From assembly GCA_032622095.1 (NCBI GenBank), contig CP136068.1, positions 184,268,796 through 184,332,795 on the forward strand: DNA of 64,000 bases, read 5' to 3'. The notes below the pieces were generated by a model. That model was not told where the DNA came from. It saw nothing but the letters and a program-made list of their open reading frames with translations, and made no database searches. Of the stretch, positions 12,206 to 22,130 are shown piece after piece. The number at the start of each line of letters is the position of its first letter. Position 1 is the first letter of the stretch. A program made the position numbers and the translations under genes. This stretch comes from Siphonodentalium dalli (Eukaryota > Mollusca > Scaphopoda > Gadilida > Siphonodentaliidae).

Positions 12206-13465
12206 TAGTGGCACATATGTCGTCTCACCAATTAACCATCGTATGTAAGTTGTCATGGTATCCACCTTACTAGGACATTATATCATATGTCGTCTCACCA
12301 ATTAACCATCGTATGTAAGTTGTCATGGTATCCACCTTACTAGGACATTATATCATATGCCGTCTCACATATTAACCATCGTATGTAAGTTGTGGTGGTA
12401 TCCACCTTACTAGGACAATATATCATATGCCGTCTCACATATTAACCATCGTATGTAAGTTGTGATGGTATCCACCTTACTAGGACAATAGATCATATGC
12501 CGTCTCACATATTAACCATCGTATGTAAGTTGTGGTGGTATCCACATTACTAGGACAATATATCATATGCCGTCTCACATATTAACCATCGTATGTAAGT
12601 TGTGGTGGTATCCACCTTACTAGGACATTATATCATATGCCGTCTCACATATTAACCATCGTGTGTAAGTTGTGATGGTATCCACCTTACTAGGGCAATA
12701 TATCATATGCCGTCTCACATATTAACCATCGTATGTAAGTTGTGGTGGTATCCACCTTACTAGGACATTATATCATATGCCGTCTCACATATTAACCATC
12801 GTATGTAAGTTGTGGTGGTATCCACCTTACTAGGACAATATATCATATGCCGTCTCACATATTAACCATCGTATGTAAGTTGTGATGGTATCCACCTTAC
12901 TAGGGCAATATATCATATGCCGTCTCACATATTAACCATCGTATGTAAGTTGTGGTGGTATCCACCTTACTAGGACAATATATCATATGCCGTCTCACAT
13001 ATTAACCATCGTATGTAAGTTGTGGTGGTATCCACCTTACTAGGACAATATATCACATACCGTCTCACATATTAACCATCGTATGTAAGTTGTGGTGGTA
13101 TCCACCTTACTAGGACAATATATCATATCCGTAATCGTAACAGTGATGGTATCCACCTTACTAGGACAATATATCATATGCCGTCTCACATATTAACCAT
13201 CGTATGTAAGTTGTGATGGTATCCACCTTACTAGGACAATATATCATATGCCGTCTCACATATTAACCATCGTATGTAAGTTGTGGTGGTATCCACCTTA
13301 CTATGACAATATATCATATGCCGTCTCACATATTAACCATCGTATGTAAGTTGTGATGGTGTCCACCTTACTAGGACAATATATCATATGCCGTCTCACA
13401 TATTAACCATCGTATGTAAGTTGTGATGGTGTCCACCTTACTATGACAATATATCCTATCCGTAA
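12206..13465 (+). repeat. 70-bp satellite array 2, about 18 monomers
   Basis: Same 70-bp monomer as array 1 and the second half of the 1,831-bp higher-order unit. An interrupted monomer near 13123-13150 carries 'tccgtaatcgtaacagtgat', paralleling the one in array 1. The array runs directly into the right TIR at about 13456. Confidence 0.95.
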
Positions 13466-13496
13466 TCGTAAACGTGATTTTGCGAAAGGTCTCTAT

Positions 13497-13914
13497 TACG
13501 ACAGTGACGACAGCGACGAATGTGTAAATGAAATGTCACACCAATCGGTATGTGTTGTGCCGCGGTTCTATTATCAAACAGACGATTATATATGTTAAAT
13601 TATAAATAATTTCCGTAAATGTCCACCATTAACTAGTGCCAGAAATGCGGCCACTGGCAACTTTGTTTCGTTCCCACCTACATGACAAATAATGGAGCAG
13701 TCAAGACCTGAAATAATGAAATCGGGTCAAACATGCATGTCACCGACCACCAATGCATGACACGTATCAAAACGTACGTGAAATGTTACCCCAAAATAAA
13801 CATTAGAACACTGAATTACCCCAAAATAGTTTACAATTTTTGACATTGTCATAATCTGTCTGTGAAAATGTTATTTTGAGAATTGGATTTCAGTTTCTCA
13901 GATTGCATATTCAT
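13497..13914. other. No feature recognised
   Basis: Unique-looking sequence between the right TIR of the satellite element and the GA microsatellite. No array, inverted repeat or supported coding frame. Confidence 0.5.
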
Positions 13915-14152
13915 CATATAGATAGAGAGGGAGAGAGCGAGAAAGAGAGAGATAGATGGATAGATAGATAGATGGAGAGAGATAGATGGAGAGAGATAGA
14001 TGGAGAGAGAGAGGGAGATATGGAGCGAGAGATAGATGGAGAGAGAGATATGGAGAGAGAGGGATGGAGAGAGAGATATAGATGGAGAGAGAGATGGAGA
14101 GAGAGAGATAGGGAGAGCGAGAAAGAGAGAGATAGATGGAGAGAGAGAGAGA

Positions 14153-14210
<58 letters not shown>
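13915..14210 (+). repeat. GA/GATA-rich microsatellite
   Basis: A purine-only tract on the plus strand: mixed (GA)n, 'gatagatgga' and a pure (GA) run of about 50 bp at the right end. It generates open frames on both strands (155 and 156 codons) made of Arg/Glu or Ser/Leu runs, which are not genes. Confidence 0.95.
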
Positions 14211-14214
<4 letters not shown>

Positions 14215-14521
14215 CGATCCCTGCTGTTACTGGATCTTAATAATATTGCGTTCATTTCGTCTCCATCAGGAAAGGCTTCATTGGTTTGGGTTCTGACATG
14301 TCCATGTTTCCAGATGTCACCACCGTGTGGGGGTGGGCCCGGTGGGGTTGATTCTATAGCATCAATGGGTGAGTATCCTGACAACCGTGATGAAAACTCT
14401 CGTTATGACCCCGAACAACAATTCGGCGGACTACAGTAATCACACCGGTGTCGACTGTCCGTGAATCCGTCCCAGATGGTAACCGGGTCATATCTTCAGT
14501 AATAATTATTGAAATTTTATT

Positions 14522-14600
14522 AAAGGCATATAGTCCCGTTATTTTATTAAAAGCATATATTGTCCGGTTATTTTATAAAAGGCATATATTGTCCGGTTAT
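14522..14600 (+). repeat. Three copies of a ~30-bp AT-rich unit
   Basis: The unit 'ggcatatattgtccggttat' followed by 'tttattaaaa' occurs three times head to tail with small changes. The rest of 14211-14884 shows no other feature. Confidence 0.75.
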
Positions 14601-14884
14601 TTTCAAGTAGTATAAATGTTTCCAACTTTTGTAAAGTCACTTTCACTTAGACTGTCTTTAACATCAAATTCATCTTTTCTAAATTCGGCTTTTAGTAATC
14701 AAGAGCCAACCACGTTTTAGATTTAGCGATGACAGACCTGGTTATACAAAATATCAGTCGAGCCGCAGATAAGTTATGCATGGCTTGAAACGTATATGCT
14801 GCATCTATCGACGTTTATTCTCTATCAGTTAAATAAACGTTGGTTCACAGTGTGAAAGTCACTTGACTATATAACATTTTATGC

Positions 14885-15505
14885 CATTTGTAATTAAACC
14901 TTTATAGAGCCCCACATAGACTGCAGCAGACGGCATTCCATAATGCATGCTTCCATATGCGTGAGGCTCCCTGTGGGTTAAACATTAAACTTCTTTGTCG
15001 TATCAATGAGTAACCCTTTCATGACGGTAGCTTCGCTTGTGCGGCATTGAAGATCATGTGCCAGCGCAATTCTCTTATATATGCGAGTTTCTCATAGGGA
15101 GCATCGCATATATAAGAAAATACATTGGCCTAACAATATTTACACTGACCTTATAAGCCAGTGCATTCTCTTTTATATGGGAGGCTTACCTTTCTTCAAT
15201 AATTAAAAAAAAAATTGTTTAGATTGATTGGTCTGGAGACTTTTTTTTTGCCGGCATTATATCTGAGATGATGGACTGTGTGTATTTCGTTGACTGAGCT
15301 AACTATTGAAGCTTTCGATAACAGCTAGCAAGCACTCAACTCGAGTTTAGAATACCAGAACTGTGCCAGTGCATTCTCTTATATACGTGAGAGTTTCCCA
15401 TAGGGAGCCTCGCATATATAAGAGAACGCACTGGCTTATAATGTCAAAGTATTATTATGCCAATATATTCTCTTATAACAGATATATGCGAGAATGCATT
15501 GTCAC
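14885..15505. mobile_element. Diverged relatives of the hairpin MITE
   Basis: 14885-14980 resembles the MITE central block ('agagccccacatagactgca' and 'gaggctccctgtgggtta'). Further right are two decayed palindromes of the shared hairpin type: 15058-15130 ('attctcttatatatgcgag' with 'ctcatagggagca' at the centre) and 15364-15437 ('gcattctcttatatacgtga' with 'cccatagggagcc'). Half-hairpins are near 15151 and 15459. The centre differs from the 'tcgaccataggtcgc' centre elsewhere in the window, so this is an older or separate subfamily. No clear outer TIR was found. Confidence 0.6.
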
Positions 15506-16118
15506 GGGGTTTTCTTAAAATTTCAGGAAGCTCCAGTCAAAACTCCATACAGCGCCCTCTACGCTATCGCTGCGATATATCACTGCCACAATGAGTGTAC
15601 TTTGCAGACGATAAATCTATTTTTACATATCGTCGCGGAACTGTATTTACTACTATTTAGTCACCTATTATCTTGTTTTGACCACCAAATTTTTTTTAAA
15701 GTTTGCAATAATGGTAATTCTTTCGGTATTGATAAGAACAATATGAACTGAGCCAGACATAGACAATTTTAATCCTAAAACATAAGAACCAGAACACGTA
15801 AGAATTCCTTACCAATTAATGTCATTATGGCAGTGGTATCTCAGCGGAGCGATGGGAGATAACTCTGTCTGGAGTTTGGCTCCAGTCATGGAAGGGTTAA
15901 TAAGGGAGGTAACTCCAGTCATGGATGGGTTAACCGGATGAAATAAAAGATCCGCGGTCTGATCTGACAACAAATAATTCAGATTTAATTTCCCGCAGGT
16001 CAAATTCAGGGGAGGGTCAACCAAACAATTCCGCAATTGACCCAGTTCAAGTTGGAAAATGATCACACGGTTCGGTTATATTTGACGGAGTTGCGCCCCC
16101 TTGTCGAATTAGTATATA
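15506..16118. other. No feature recognised
   Basis: Contains 85-codon frames on each strand (15494-15751 plus, 15809-16066 minus) with no recognisable domain. A short direct repeat, 'aactccagtcatgga(t/a)ggg', occurs near 15880 and 15912. I see no evidence of a gene. Confidence 0.45.
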
Positions 16119-16426
16119 TGTGACCCGCCATATCAAATCCAGTCGTAAGTCGGGATTTTTTTTTACCCTGTGCCAATGCATTCTCTTATATATGAGAGTC
16201 GACCATAGGTCGCCTCGCATATATAAGAGAATGCATTGGCCTAACAGTTTTTTACAATTTTAATTTTTTTTTCTTGTATTCTTTAACAATTTTATAATTT
16301 CACCCATACAGAGCCCCAGACAAACATGAGCAGACCTATGGTCGACTCGCATATATAAGAGAATGCATTGGCACAGGGTAAAACAAATCCCGACTTATAC
16401 GACTGGATTTGATATGGCGGGTCACA
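16119..16426 (+). mobile_element. Hairpin MITE family 1, internally deleted, 308 bp
   Basis: Both outer TIRs (TGTGACCCGCC... and ...GGCGGGTCACA) and flanking TA dinucleotides are intact. The interior jumps from 'catgagcagac' to 'ctatggtcgactcgc', removing the right half of the centre and the left arm of the second hairpin. The left hairpin is almost complete, with an a/c change in 'tatatgagag'. Confidence 0.9.
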
Positions 16427-16723
16427 TATTCACAATCTGGTCTGTCCGGATGATAATTTGAACATTGTTTAACATAAGTTATTGTTACCTGGTGTATGGT
16501 TCACGTTATTGTTACATGGTGTATGGGTCACATTTGAGAACACAAAGGTCAAGGTCAATCTAAATGATTTTTGCTAGAAATCTATTTTTATAATATTAAT
16601 GAAGCCAAAGCCACAAGAGCCACCCTTTTCTGTGGACGTGGGGTCAACGACCTTTTATTCATTTCTGGTATCGAAAAGTGGTGGTTTTATAGTGCCAATA
16701 TTGAACAGGGGATATTTAAATAT
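16427..16723. other. No feature recognised
   Basis: Short direct repeat of 'ttattgttac(c/a)tggtgtatgg' at about 16481 and 16507. Open frames starting at 16571 and 16599 run into the hAT MITE at 16732 and have no recognised motif. Confidence 0.45.
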
Positions 16724-16731
16724 ATCATCAC

Positions 16732-17160
16732 CAGTGTTCGCGCGGGACCGAAAAACATTGTGGCCAAAAGTTTGGCCAAATGAAAATTTTATTGGCCAGA
16801 TTAAGAAAAACTTTGGGCAAATGTTTTTTGGCCAAATTATGAAAAACTTTAGTCAAATTAAAACCTCATTTTCCGAGCGGTTCAGAATTGATCAAATAAT
16901 AATTGAAACAACTTTAAGAAACCAATTATTTTATGAACATGTAGGTCGCTAACTAATAAAGTATTAGGGCTGTGTGAGTTGACATCGCTATTTTCGCCGA
17001 GATAAAAAAAATTGTTGCTTATTATCGTGAGGTGATAACTGTTGAGTATCTATTATATTCAAACCTTTTATGAGTTAAAAAAAAGTGTGAATTTTTTATT
17101 GGTCAATTTCGAAAAAAAATTGGCCATTGACCAATGTGGCTACAGACAGCGCGAACACTG
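16732..17160. mobile_element. hAT-type MITE, 429 bp, perfect 8-bp target duplication
   Basis: Terminal inverted repeats CAGTGTTCGCGC...GCGCGAACACTG are flanked by the identical octamer ATCATCAC at 16724-16731 and 17161-17168. An 8-bp duplication with CA...TG ends fits the hAT superfamily. Subterminal 'ttggcca' motifs recur in both halves ('gtggccaaaagtttggccaa', 'ttggccattgaccaatgtgg'), as expected for transposase-binding repeats. No coding capacity. The intact duplication and exact termini suggest a comparatively young insertion. Confidence 0.92.
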
Positions 17161-17189
17161 ATCATCACCCGTTAAGTGCCGCTTAATAA

Positions 17190-18085
17190 CTAAGTAGTCC
17201 TGCTAATTTGCTATGATGCAGGACTGGTGGGACCTGCTAATTTTCGATGATGCCATGATTGCTATGCTGCTGGTGGGTCCTGCTAATTTTCTATGATGTT
17301 AGTCCTAATAATTTGGTATGATGTTGGTGTGACCTGCTGAATTGCTATGATGCTGGTGAGTCTTGCTAATTGGCTATGATGCTGGTGGGACCTGCCGAAT
17401 TGCTATGATGCTGGTGAGTCCTGCTAATTTGTAGTGATGCTGGTGGGTCCAGCTAATTTGCTATGATGCTGGTGGTTCCTGCTAATTTGTAGTGATGCTG
17501 GTGGGTCCTGCTGAATTGATATGATGCTGGTATGTCCTGCTGAATTGTTATGATGCTGGTGGGTCCTGCTGAATTGCTATTACGCTAGTGGGTCCAGCTG
17601 AATTGTTATGATGCTGGTGGGTCCTGCTGAATTGCTATTACGCTAGTGGGTCCAGCTGAATTGCTATGATGCTGGTAGGTCCTGTTGAATTGCTATGATG
17701 CTGATGGGTCCTGCTGAATTGCTATTACGCTAGTGGGTCCAGCTGAATTGTTATGATGCTGGTGGGTCCTGCTGAATTGCTATTACGCTAGTGGGTCCAG
17801 CTGAATTGTTATGATGCTGGTGGGTCCTACTGAATTGCTATGGCGCTAGTGGGTCCAGCTGAATTGATATGATGCTGGTGGGACCTGCTAATTTGCTATG
17901 ATGCTGGTAGGTCCTGTTGAATTGCTATGATGCTGGTGGGTCCAGCTGAATTGCTATGATGCTGGTGGGTCCTGTTGAATTTCTATGACGACAGTGGGTC
18001 CTGCTGAATTGCTATGTTGCTGGTGGGTCCAGCTGAATCGCCATGATGCTGGTGGGCCCTGCAAATTTGCTATGATGCTGGGAAG
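17190..18085 (+). repeat. 29-bp satellite, about 30 monomers
   Basis: Head-to-tail array of a 29-bp unit, 'tgctgaattgctatgatgct' + 'ggtgggtcc', with variants such as 'attacgctagtgggtccagc'. A secondary period of two or more monomers is visible where the variants alternate (17520-17830). The same unit occurs twice within each terminal inverted repeat of the MITE at 52754-53266, so array and transposon are related by descent. Confidence 0.95.
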
Positions 18086-18329
18086 CTGTTATATCTTATT
18101 AGAGTTCACTGCAGTAGTTGCGAATCCTGCAGTGTAAGATGCTTAGTTTTCTTGGACCATTAGTAAAGAATTGAGGGGATTTTGTGGGTGGGTTCATTCT
18201 TAAAATGAAGCCCTTTCACCGAGAGTTGGGAAGCGTCTCAATCTGAACATAGGTTCGAATATTGACAAACAACGGATCTGCCATTATATTTGAGCATCAC
18301 AATGATAGAATTTACCTTCGAAATATTAC

Positions 18330-18452
18330 CTGTGACCATACGATTAGTTCCACAGCGAAGTGGGCGGACATAAAGAAATCAGAATGGAAGTATACCTTGC
18401 ATCGTTATGATAAGAAACTCTATATACTGCGTTTATCACACACTCTATATAC
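18330..18452 (+). repeat. Direct repeat flanking a MITE (partner 18855-18930)
   Basis: The phrases 'tgtgaccatacgattagttc' + 'cacagcgaagt' and 'cgttatgataagaaactcta' occur on both sides of the MITE at 18453-18855. The right copy lacks about 35 bp between the two phrases. This is far longer than a target duplication, so the MITE appears to lie between two copies of a locally duplicated sequence. Confidence 0.75.
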
Positions 18453-18855
18453 TTTACCCTGTGACAATGCATTCTCTTATATATGCGAGTCGACCATAGG
18501 TCGCCTCGCATATATAAGAGAATGCATTGGCCTGACAATTTTTTACAATTTTTATAATTTTTTCTTGTATTCTTTAACAATTTTATAAATTCACCCATAC
18601 AGAGCCCCAGACAAACATGAGCAGACGACACTCTTCTATATGCTTCTATATATGTGTGGGGCTCCCTGCAGGGTAATGGGTGATTTTTATTTTATGTCCT
18701 AAAAATTGTCAGAAACATTTATTTAAAAAAAATGATAAAAAATTGTTAGGCCAATGCATTCTCTTATATATGCGAGGCGACCTATGGTCGACTCGCATAT
18801 ATAAGAGAATGCATTGGCACAGGGTAAAAAGACTTACGACTGGATTTGATATGGC
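18453..18855 (+). mobile_element. Hairpin MITE family 1, outer TIRs lost
   Basis: Begins at 'tttaccctgtgacaatgc' and ends at 'gactggatttgatatggc'. Both 69-nt palindromes and the central 'agccccagacaaacatgag' block are present. The left outer TIR is missing and the right one stops before GGGTCACA. Open frames of 76-108 codons across it on both strands reflect the palindromes, not coding. Confidence 0.88.
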
Positions 18856-18930
18856 TGTGACCATACGATTAGTTCCACAGCGAAGTCGACTGACTACCTT
18901 ATCGTTATGATAAGAAACTCTATATACTTT

Positions 18931-19243
18931 ATGTTTGATCAGTCATTTCTGAAATATAATTGTGTTGTGGCCGCCAGTGGCTCATGGGTTCATCGGAATG
19001 AACTTTAAAACTCTTTACTTGACATTATTCATTGCTATTGTTTGCACTACACACTAGGAGAGAGATTGTGTATCACATAATTGTTCGATAATTACATGAC
19101 CCAGTATAATATCTTCGGATACCAAAAACATCATTATGTCCCAATATACGATATTAGAACGTCAAAACAATTGAGATAGCAAAGTTGTTGATGAAGCTAG
19201 ATCTTCGCCAATATATAAAAAATACTCGATAGAACGAATCATC
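18931..19243. other. No feature recognised
   Basis: No array, TIR or coding motif seen between the MITE-flanking repeat and the small telomere-like element. Confidence 0.5.
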
Positions 19244-19391
19244 GGTATATCCTTCATGTAAGAATACACGAAACCACGCACCCCTCCATTCTCCATATGT
19301 GTTAGGGTTAGGGTTATAGTTAGGGTCAGGGCTAGGGTTGGGGTTAGGGTTAGAGTTAGAATTTAGTGTATTCTTACATGAAGGACATACC
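19244..19391 (-). mobile_element. Small TIR element carrying telomere-like repeats, 148 bp
   Basis: Ends are GGTATATCCTTCATGTAAGA and its inverse, 'cttacatgaaggacatacc'. Between them 'ccacgcacccctccattctc' precedes about 60 bp of imperfect TTAGGG repeats (19302-19360: ttaggg, tcaggg, ctaggg, ttgggg). It is the reverse-orientation relative of the larger element at 32150-32718, sharing both ends and the 'ccattctccatatgtgtta' junction. I see no clear target duplication at this copy. Confidence 0.85.
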
Positions 19392-19847
19392 GTCTTTCCA
19401 ATAAAGACACACCACTCAAAATATTGGTCAAGATACATCAGCCCGCACACAAAACCTTTCTCTTTGTGGGTATAATTTCGGGTATACTGTGTGATATCCT
19501 GCTGTGTCCGAAATTATTTCTCTTGTTGGCGTATACACCCTGGTGACATGTCCTGTGACGCTCGTTAACATTCCCCAATACGGTTATAACGGTTTACTAT
19601 CGGGTAAGGCGTATCGCCACACTTTCAAAAATGCGAGGTCCCTCTCTGTTATTTGTCTCCATCGAGTACCTCGCTGTTATTTGTCTTCATCGAGTAGCGT
19701 TGCGAATGTAAATATTTTGGCCCTCGACCGCATATCTTCTTGACCGAGATGGAAGTTTAATAGTTTTGGGTTACTTCAAATAGTGCTATGTGAAATGTGT
19801 GACCGCAATGCGATGACCTTTTACTATATATAGACATAAAATCGGGG
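19392..19847. other. Mostly unrecognised; one 28-bp duplication
   Basis: Near 19642-19698 the unit 'gttatttgtctccatcgagt' with 'acctcgct' occurs twice head to tail. A 79-codon plus frame at 19504-19743 covers this and has no recognised domain. Confidence 0.45.
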
Positions 19848-20242
19848 ACACACCCGACTGCCATGGGTGATTGTGCTATCGGTTGTCGTTGTCCACGTGT
19901 GAAGAGTGGTGATTCGGGGACACACCCGACTGCCATGGGTGCTTGTACTATCGGTTGTCGTTGTCCACGTGTGAGGGTAGTGATTCGGGCGCAAAGCGTC
20001 CAGTGCATGTGATCGAATAGATCTATATCATGCCATGAATCTCAACTCTGGCTAACACCCGTAGAGAGCATCACACAGATAGAACGATCTATCACTAAGT
20101 GTCGTCTGCTCATGTCTGTGAGGGGCACCATATGGGTGTTCAGAGTTGTTCACTTTGTGACTAAAGCATGGAATTTTGCACATATGTACATATTCACATA
20201 CTAATTAATATTAGATATGGGGCCACGCTGAAATTTCAATTT

Positions 20243-20735
20243 TACCCCTCTTTTAATGGGTTTTCCGAATTTAAAGAGCGTTTCGTGATTATATCATTTA
20301 CGAAATGTCACAATTAATCTTACCATGGAATCTAGGATTTAACATTAGGCACATGCAGTAAGTATGACTCTGCGAGATGTAATGGCACATTTTTAGGGCG
20401 AATTTTGAACTCACCGTTCATGATGACTGTCAAAATGGCAACCGTAAGTGGACATATTGACGTGTTTTCACTAATATCTTCTAGACTAGTTTCTTTTTTA
20501 TGGAACTGGTTCGGAGATGTGACTTTATGTTGTATTGTTCATGTTAACTGATCCCTGGGGAAACAAATATGCCATTCTTGTAATCCCAGCCCCTTCCTAT
20601 CCCTCAATAATCGATTTTACAGAACGCGGCATGAATTTTCACCAAAATTCACCATTGGGATTCTAGTCATATTTCAACAAGAAATGAGCAGAACTGTGCA
20701 ATGTAAGTGAGGCATACCATTACTCATGAATATGC
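20243..20735 (+). repeat. Left inverted arm, truncated (copy 2)
   Basis: Matches 4853-5350 of copy 1 and, inverted, the right arm at about 24400-24905. It breaks off after 'ggcataccattactcatgaa', where copy 1 continues 'tatttcaactcaatgg', and joins directly to a misplaced internal piece. Confidence 0.8.
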
Positions 20736-20950
20736 ACAGGCAGGTGGACCAGAAGGACTTTTGAAAACTCAAACAAGGAGATTAGTGAAAACTGCTTAAT
20801 AACATCAAATTCTCGGCCATTGGCAGCAAGATCAACTAATGTCAGGAAAACCGTTTCCTCCATTGTGCATATAAAATACCACCAAGATGAAGAACACTCT
20901 GACATTACCTCCAAATCGATTAACATATCATTGAGTCATTATGGAAGGTG
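20735..20950 (+). repeat. Extra copy of an internal piece
   Basis: 'gcaggtggac(c/t)agaaggact' through 'ttggcagcaagatcaactaa' and 'acctccaaatcgattaacat' repeats 21905-22110 and 6528-6735. The minus-strand open frames here and at 6429-6713 and 21863-22087 share their first ~38 residues (MLIDLEVMSECSS...), which is repeat identity rather than evidence of a gene. Confidence 0.8.
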
Positions 20951-21249
20951 ATAGCACAGGAGCTTGGAATTTGGTAAAAAACCCCTCTTTTATTGGCGGA
21001 ACCACCACCCGGGACCATAGGTCACGGAAGGAATGAAACAAGAAATCGTTGCCACCCATTTTGAACTCAACTGTATTCCTACAAAAAATATATTTTCACT
21101 AAAAACTTTTGGTACCTCTTACACCTTAGATGCCAATCTACAACATTCCATAGGTATATTTTTCCAGTTCTTCGAAAACCTCACTTTATTTCGGTAATGT
21201 ATTGTAAATTCACCAACGAAGACAAATCTGCGACTTCTTCATCACCCGT

Positions 21250-21716
21250 TCTGGAATCTGAGTAGCGGAACAATTGGCCATACGATCACTCTCTGTATAT
21301 ATATTGGCCACACACGTGGTCATATAGCCAATAAATATATACAATGTATACATACACACCCCACCAATGCATATTATAGAGTCACTCCAGGTATACATTG
21401 GCACCTCATAATTGACCATACAGACCTTCTAGATATAGCAATACAACGCGCAGCACATCACCATTGGCATAGTCACTCCCTGTATACTCTTTCTTCACAC
21501 ACATGACAATATACCAACTCAAGATATACACATACACCCCACTCATGACCATATAAACAATCCAGGTATACATATAAACCTCACCAATTAGTATACCAAT
21601 ATCCTACACGACCATTCGTACACACTCGTATTCTTTAACAATTTTATAATTTCACCCATACAGAGCCCCAGACAATTGGCAGAAACATTTTATTTAAAAA
21701 AATGATAAAACCAAGA
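21250..21716 (+). repeat. Extra copy of minisatellite with a MITE remnant
   Basis: 21265-21620 repeats 22715-23015 (42-bp minisatellite). It is followed at 21625-21711 by a family-1 MITE remnant ('ctcgtattctttaacaattt' through 'gagccccagacaa') from which the rest of the centre has been lost. Copy 1-like sequence resumes at 'gatttttaacggaaatgag' (21715). 20951-21249 shows nothing recognisable. Confidence 0.75.
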
Positions 21717-22130
21717 TTTTTAACGGAAATGAGCAGACCTCTTAAACTGAACTGAGAGGGGCATAAGTATGTGCCTACTCGGACCCAAGAACACGTGGAA
21801 CGATTATAGGCAAGTGGGTATCAGACCAGGTAGCATGTATATCGGGATAGGCGTCCCCACATCTAGCCCACTATAATGGCAGAGAAATAGCCAGCGTAAT
21901 GCACTGGCAGGTGGACTAGAATGACTTTTGAAAACAAGGAGATTTGTGAAAACTGCTTAATAACATAAAATTTTCGGCCATTGGCAGCAAGATCAACTAA
22001 TGTCAGGAAAACCGTTTCCTCCATTGTGCATATAAAATACCACCAAGATGAAGAACACTCTGACATTACCTCCAAATCGATTAACATATCATTGAGTTAT
22101 TATGGAAGGTGGTAGCTACCAAAGGTCCAA

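Larger units (their letters stand above)
9912..13465 (+). repeat. 1,831-bp higher-order repeat, two tandem copies
   Basis: A ~463-bp leader (9912-10374) followed by a 70-bp satellite is repeated as leader 11743-12205 plus a second satellite. The leaders look identical at nucleotide level, so the 97-codon minus-strand frames at 10045-10338 and 11876-12169 translate to the same protein. That frame overlaps a terminal inverted repeat and matches nothing I know; its identity reflects a recent duplication rather than selection. A third, diverged leader is at 25081-25430. Confidence 0.9.
10096..13496. mobile_element. TIR-bounded element enclosing the 70-bp satellite
   Basis: The left end reads ATAGAGACCTTTCGCAAAAT and continues into 'cacgaatacgattacggata'. 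The right end (13456-13496) is its inverse, 'tatccgtaatcgtaaacg' + 'tgattttgcgaaaggtctctat'. TA flanks both sides (10094-10095 and 13497-13498). The same TIR pair bounds 58730-60798. The interior is the leader plus satellite arrays, with an extra internal left end at about 11927 created by the higher-order duplication. No transposase frame is visible. The alternative, that the two ends belong to different insertions brought together by duplication, cannot be excluded. Confidence 0.65.

Noticed and set aside
13914-14439. Arg/Glu-rich and Ser/Leu-rich frames of ~155 codons
   Set aside because: Products of the GA microsatellite in sense and antisense.
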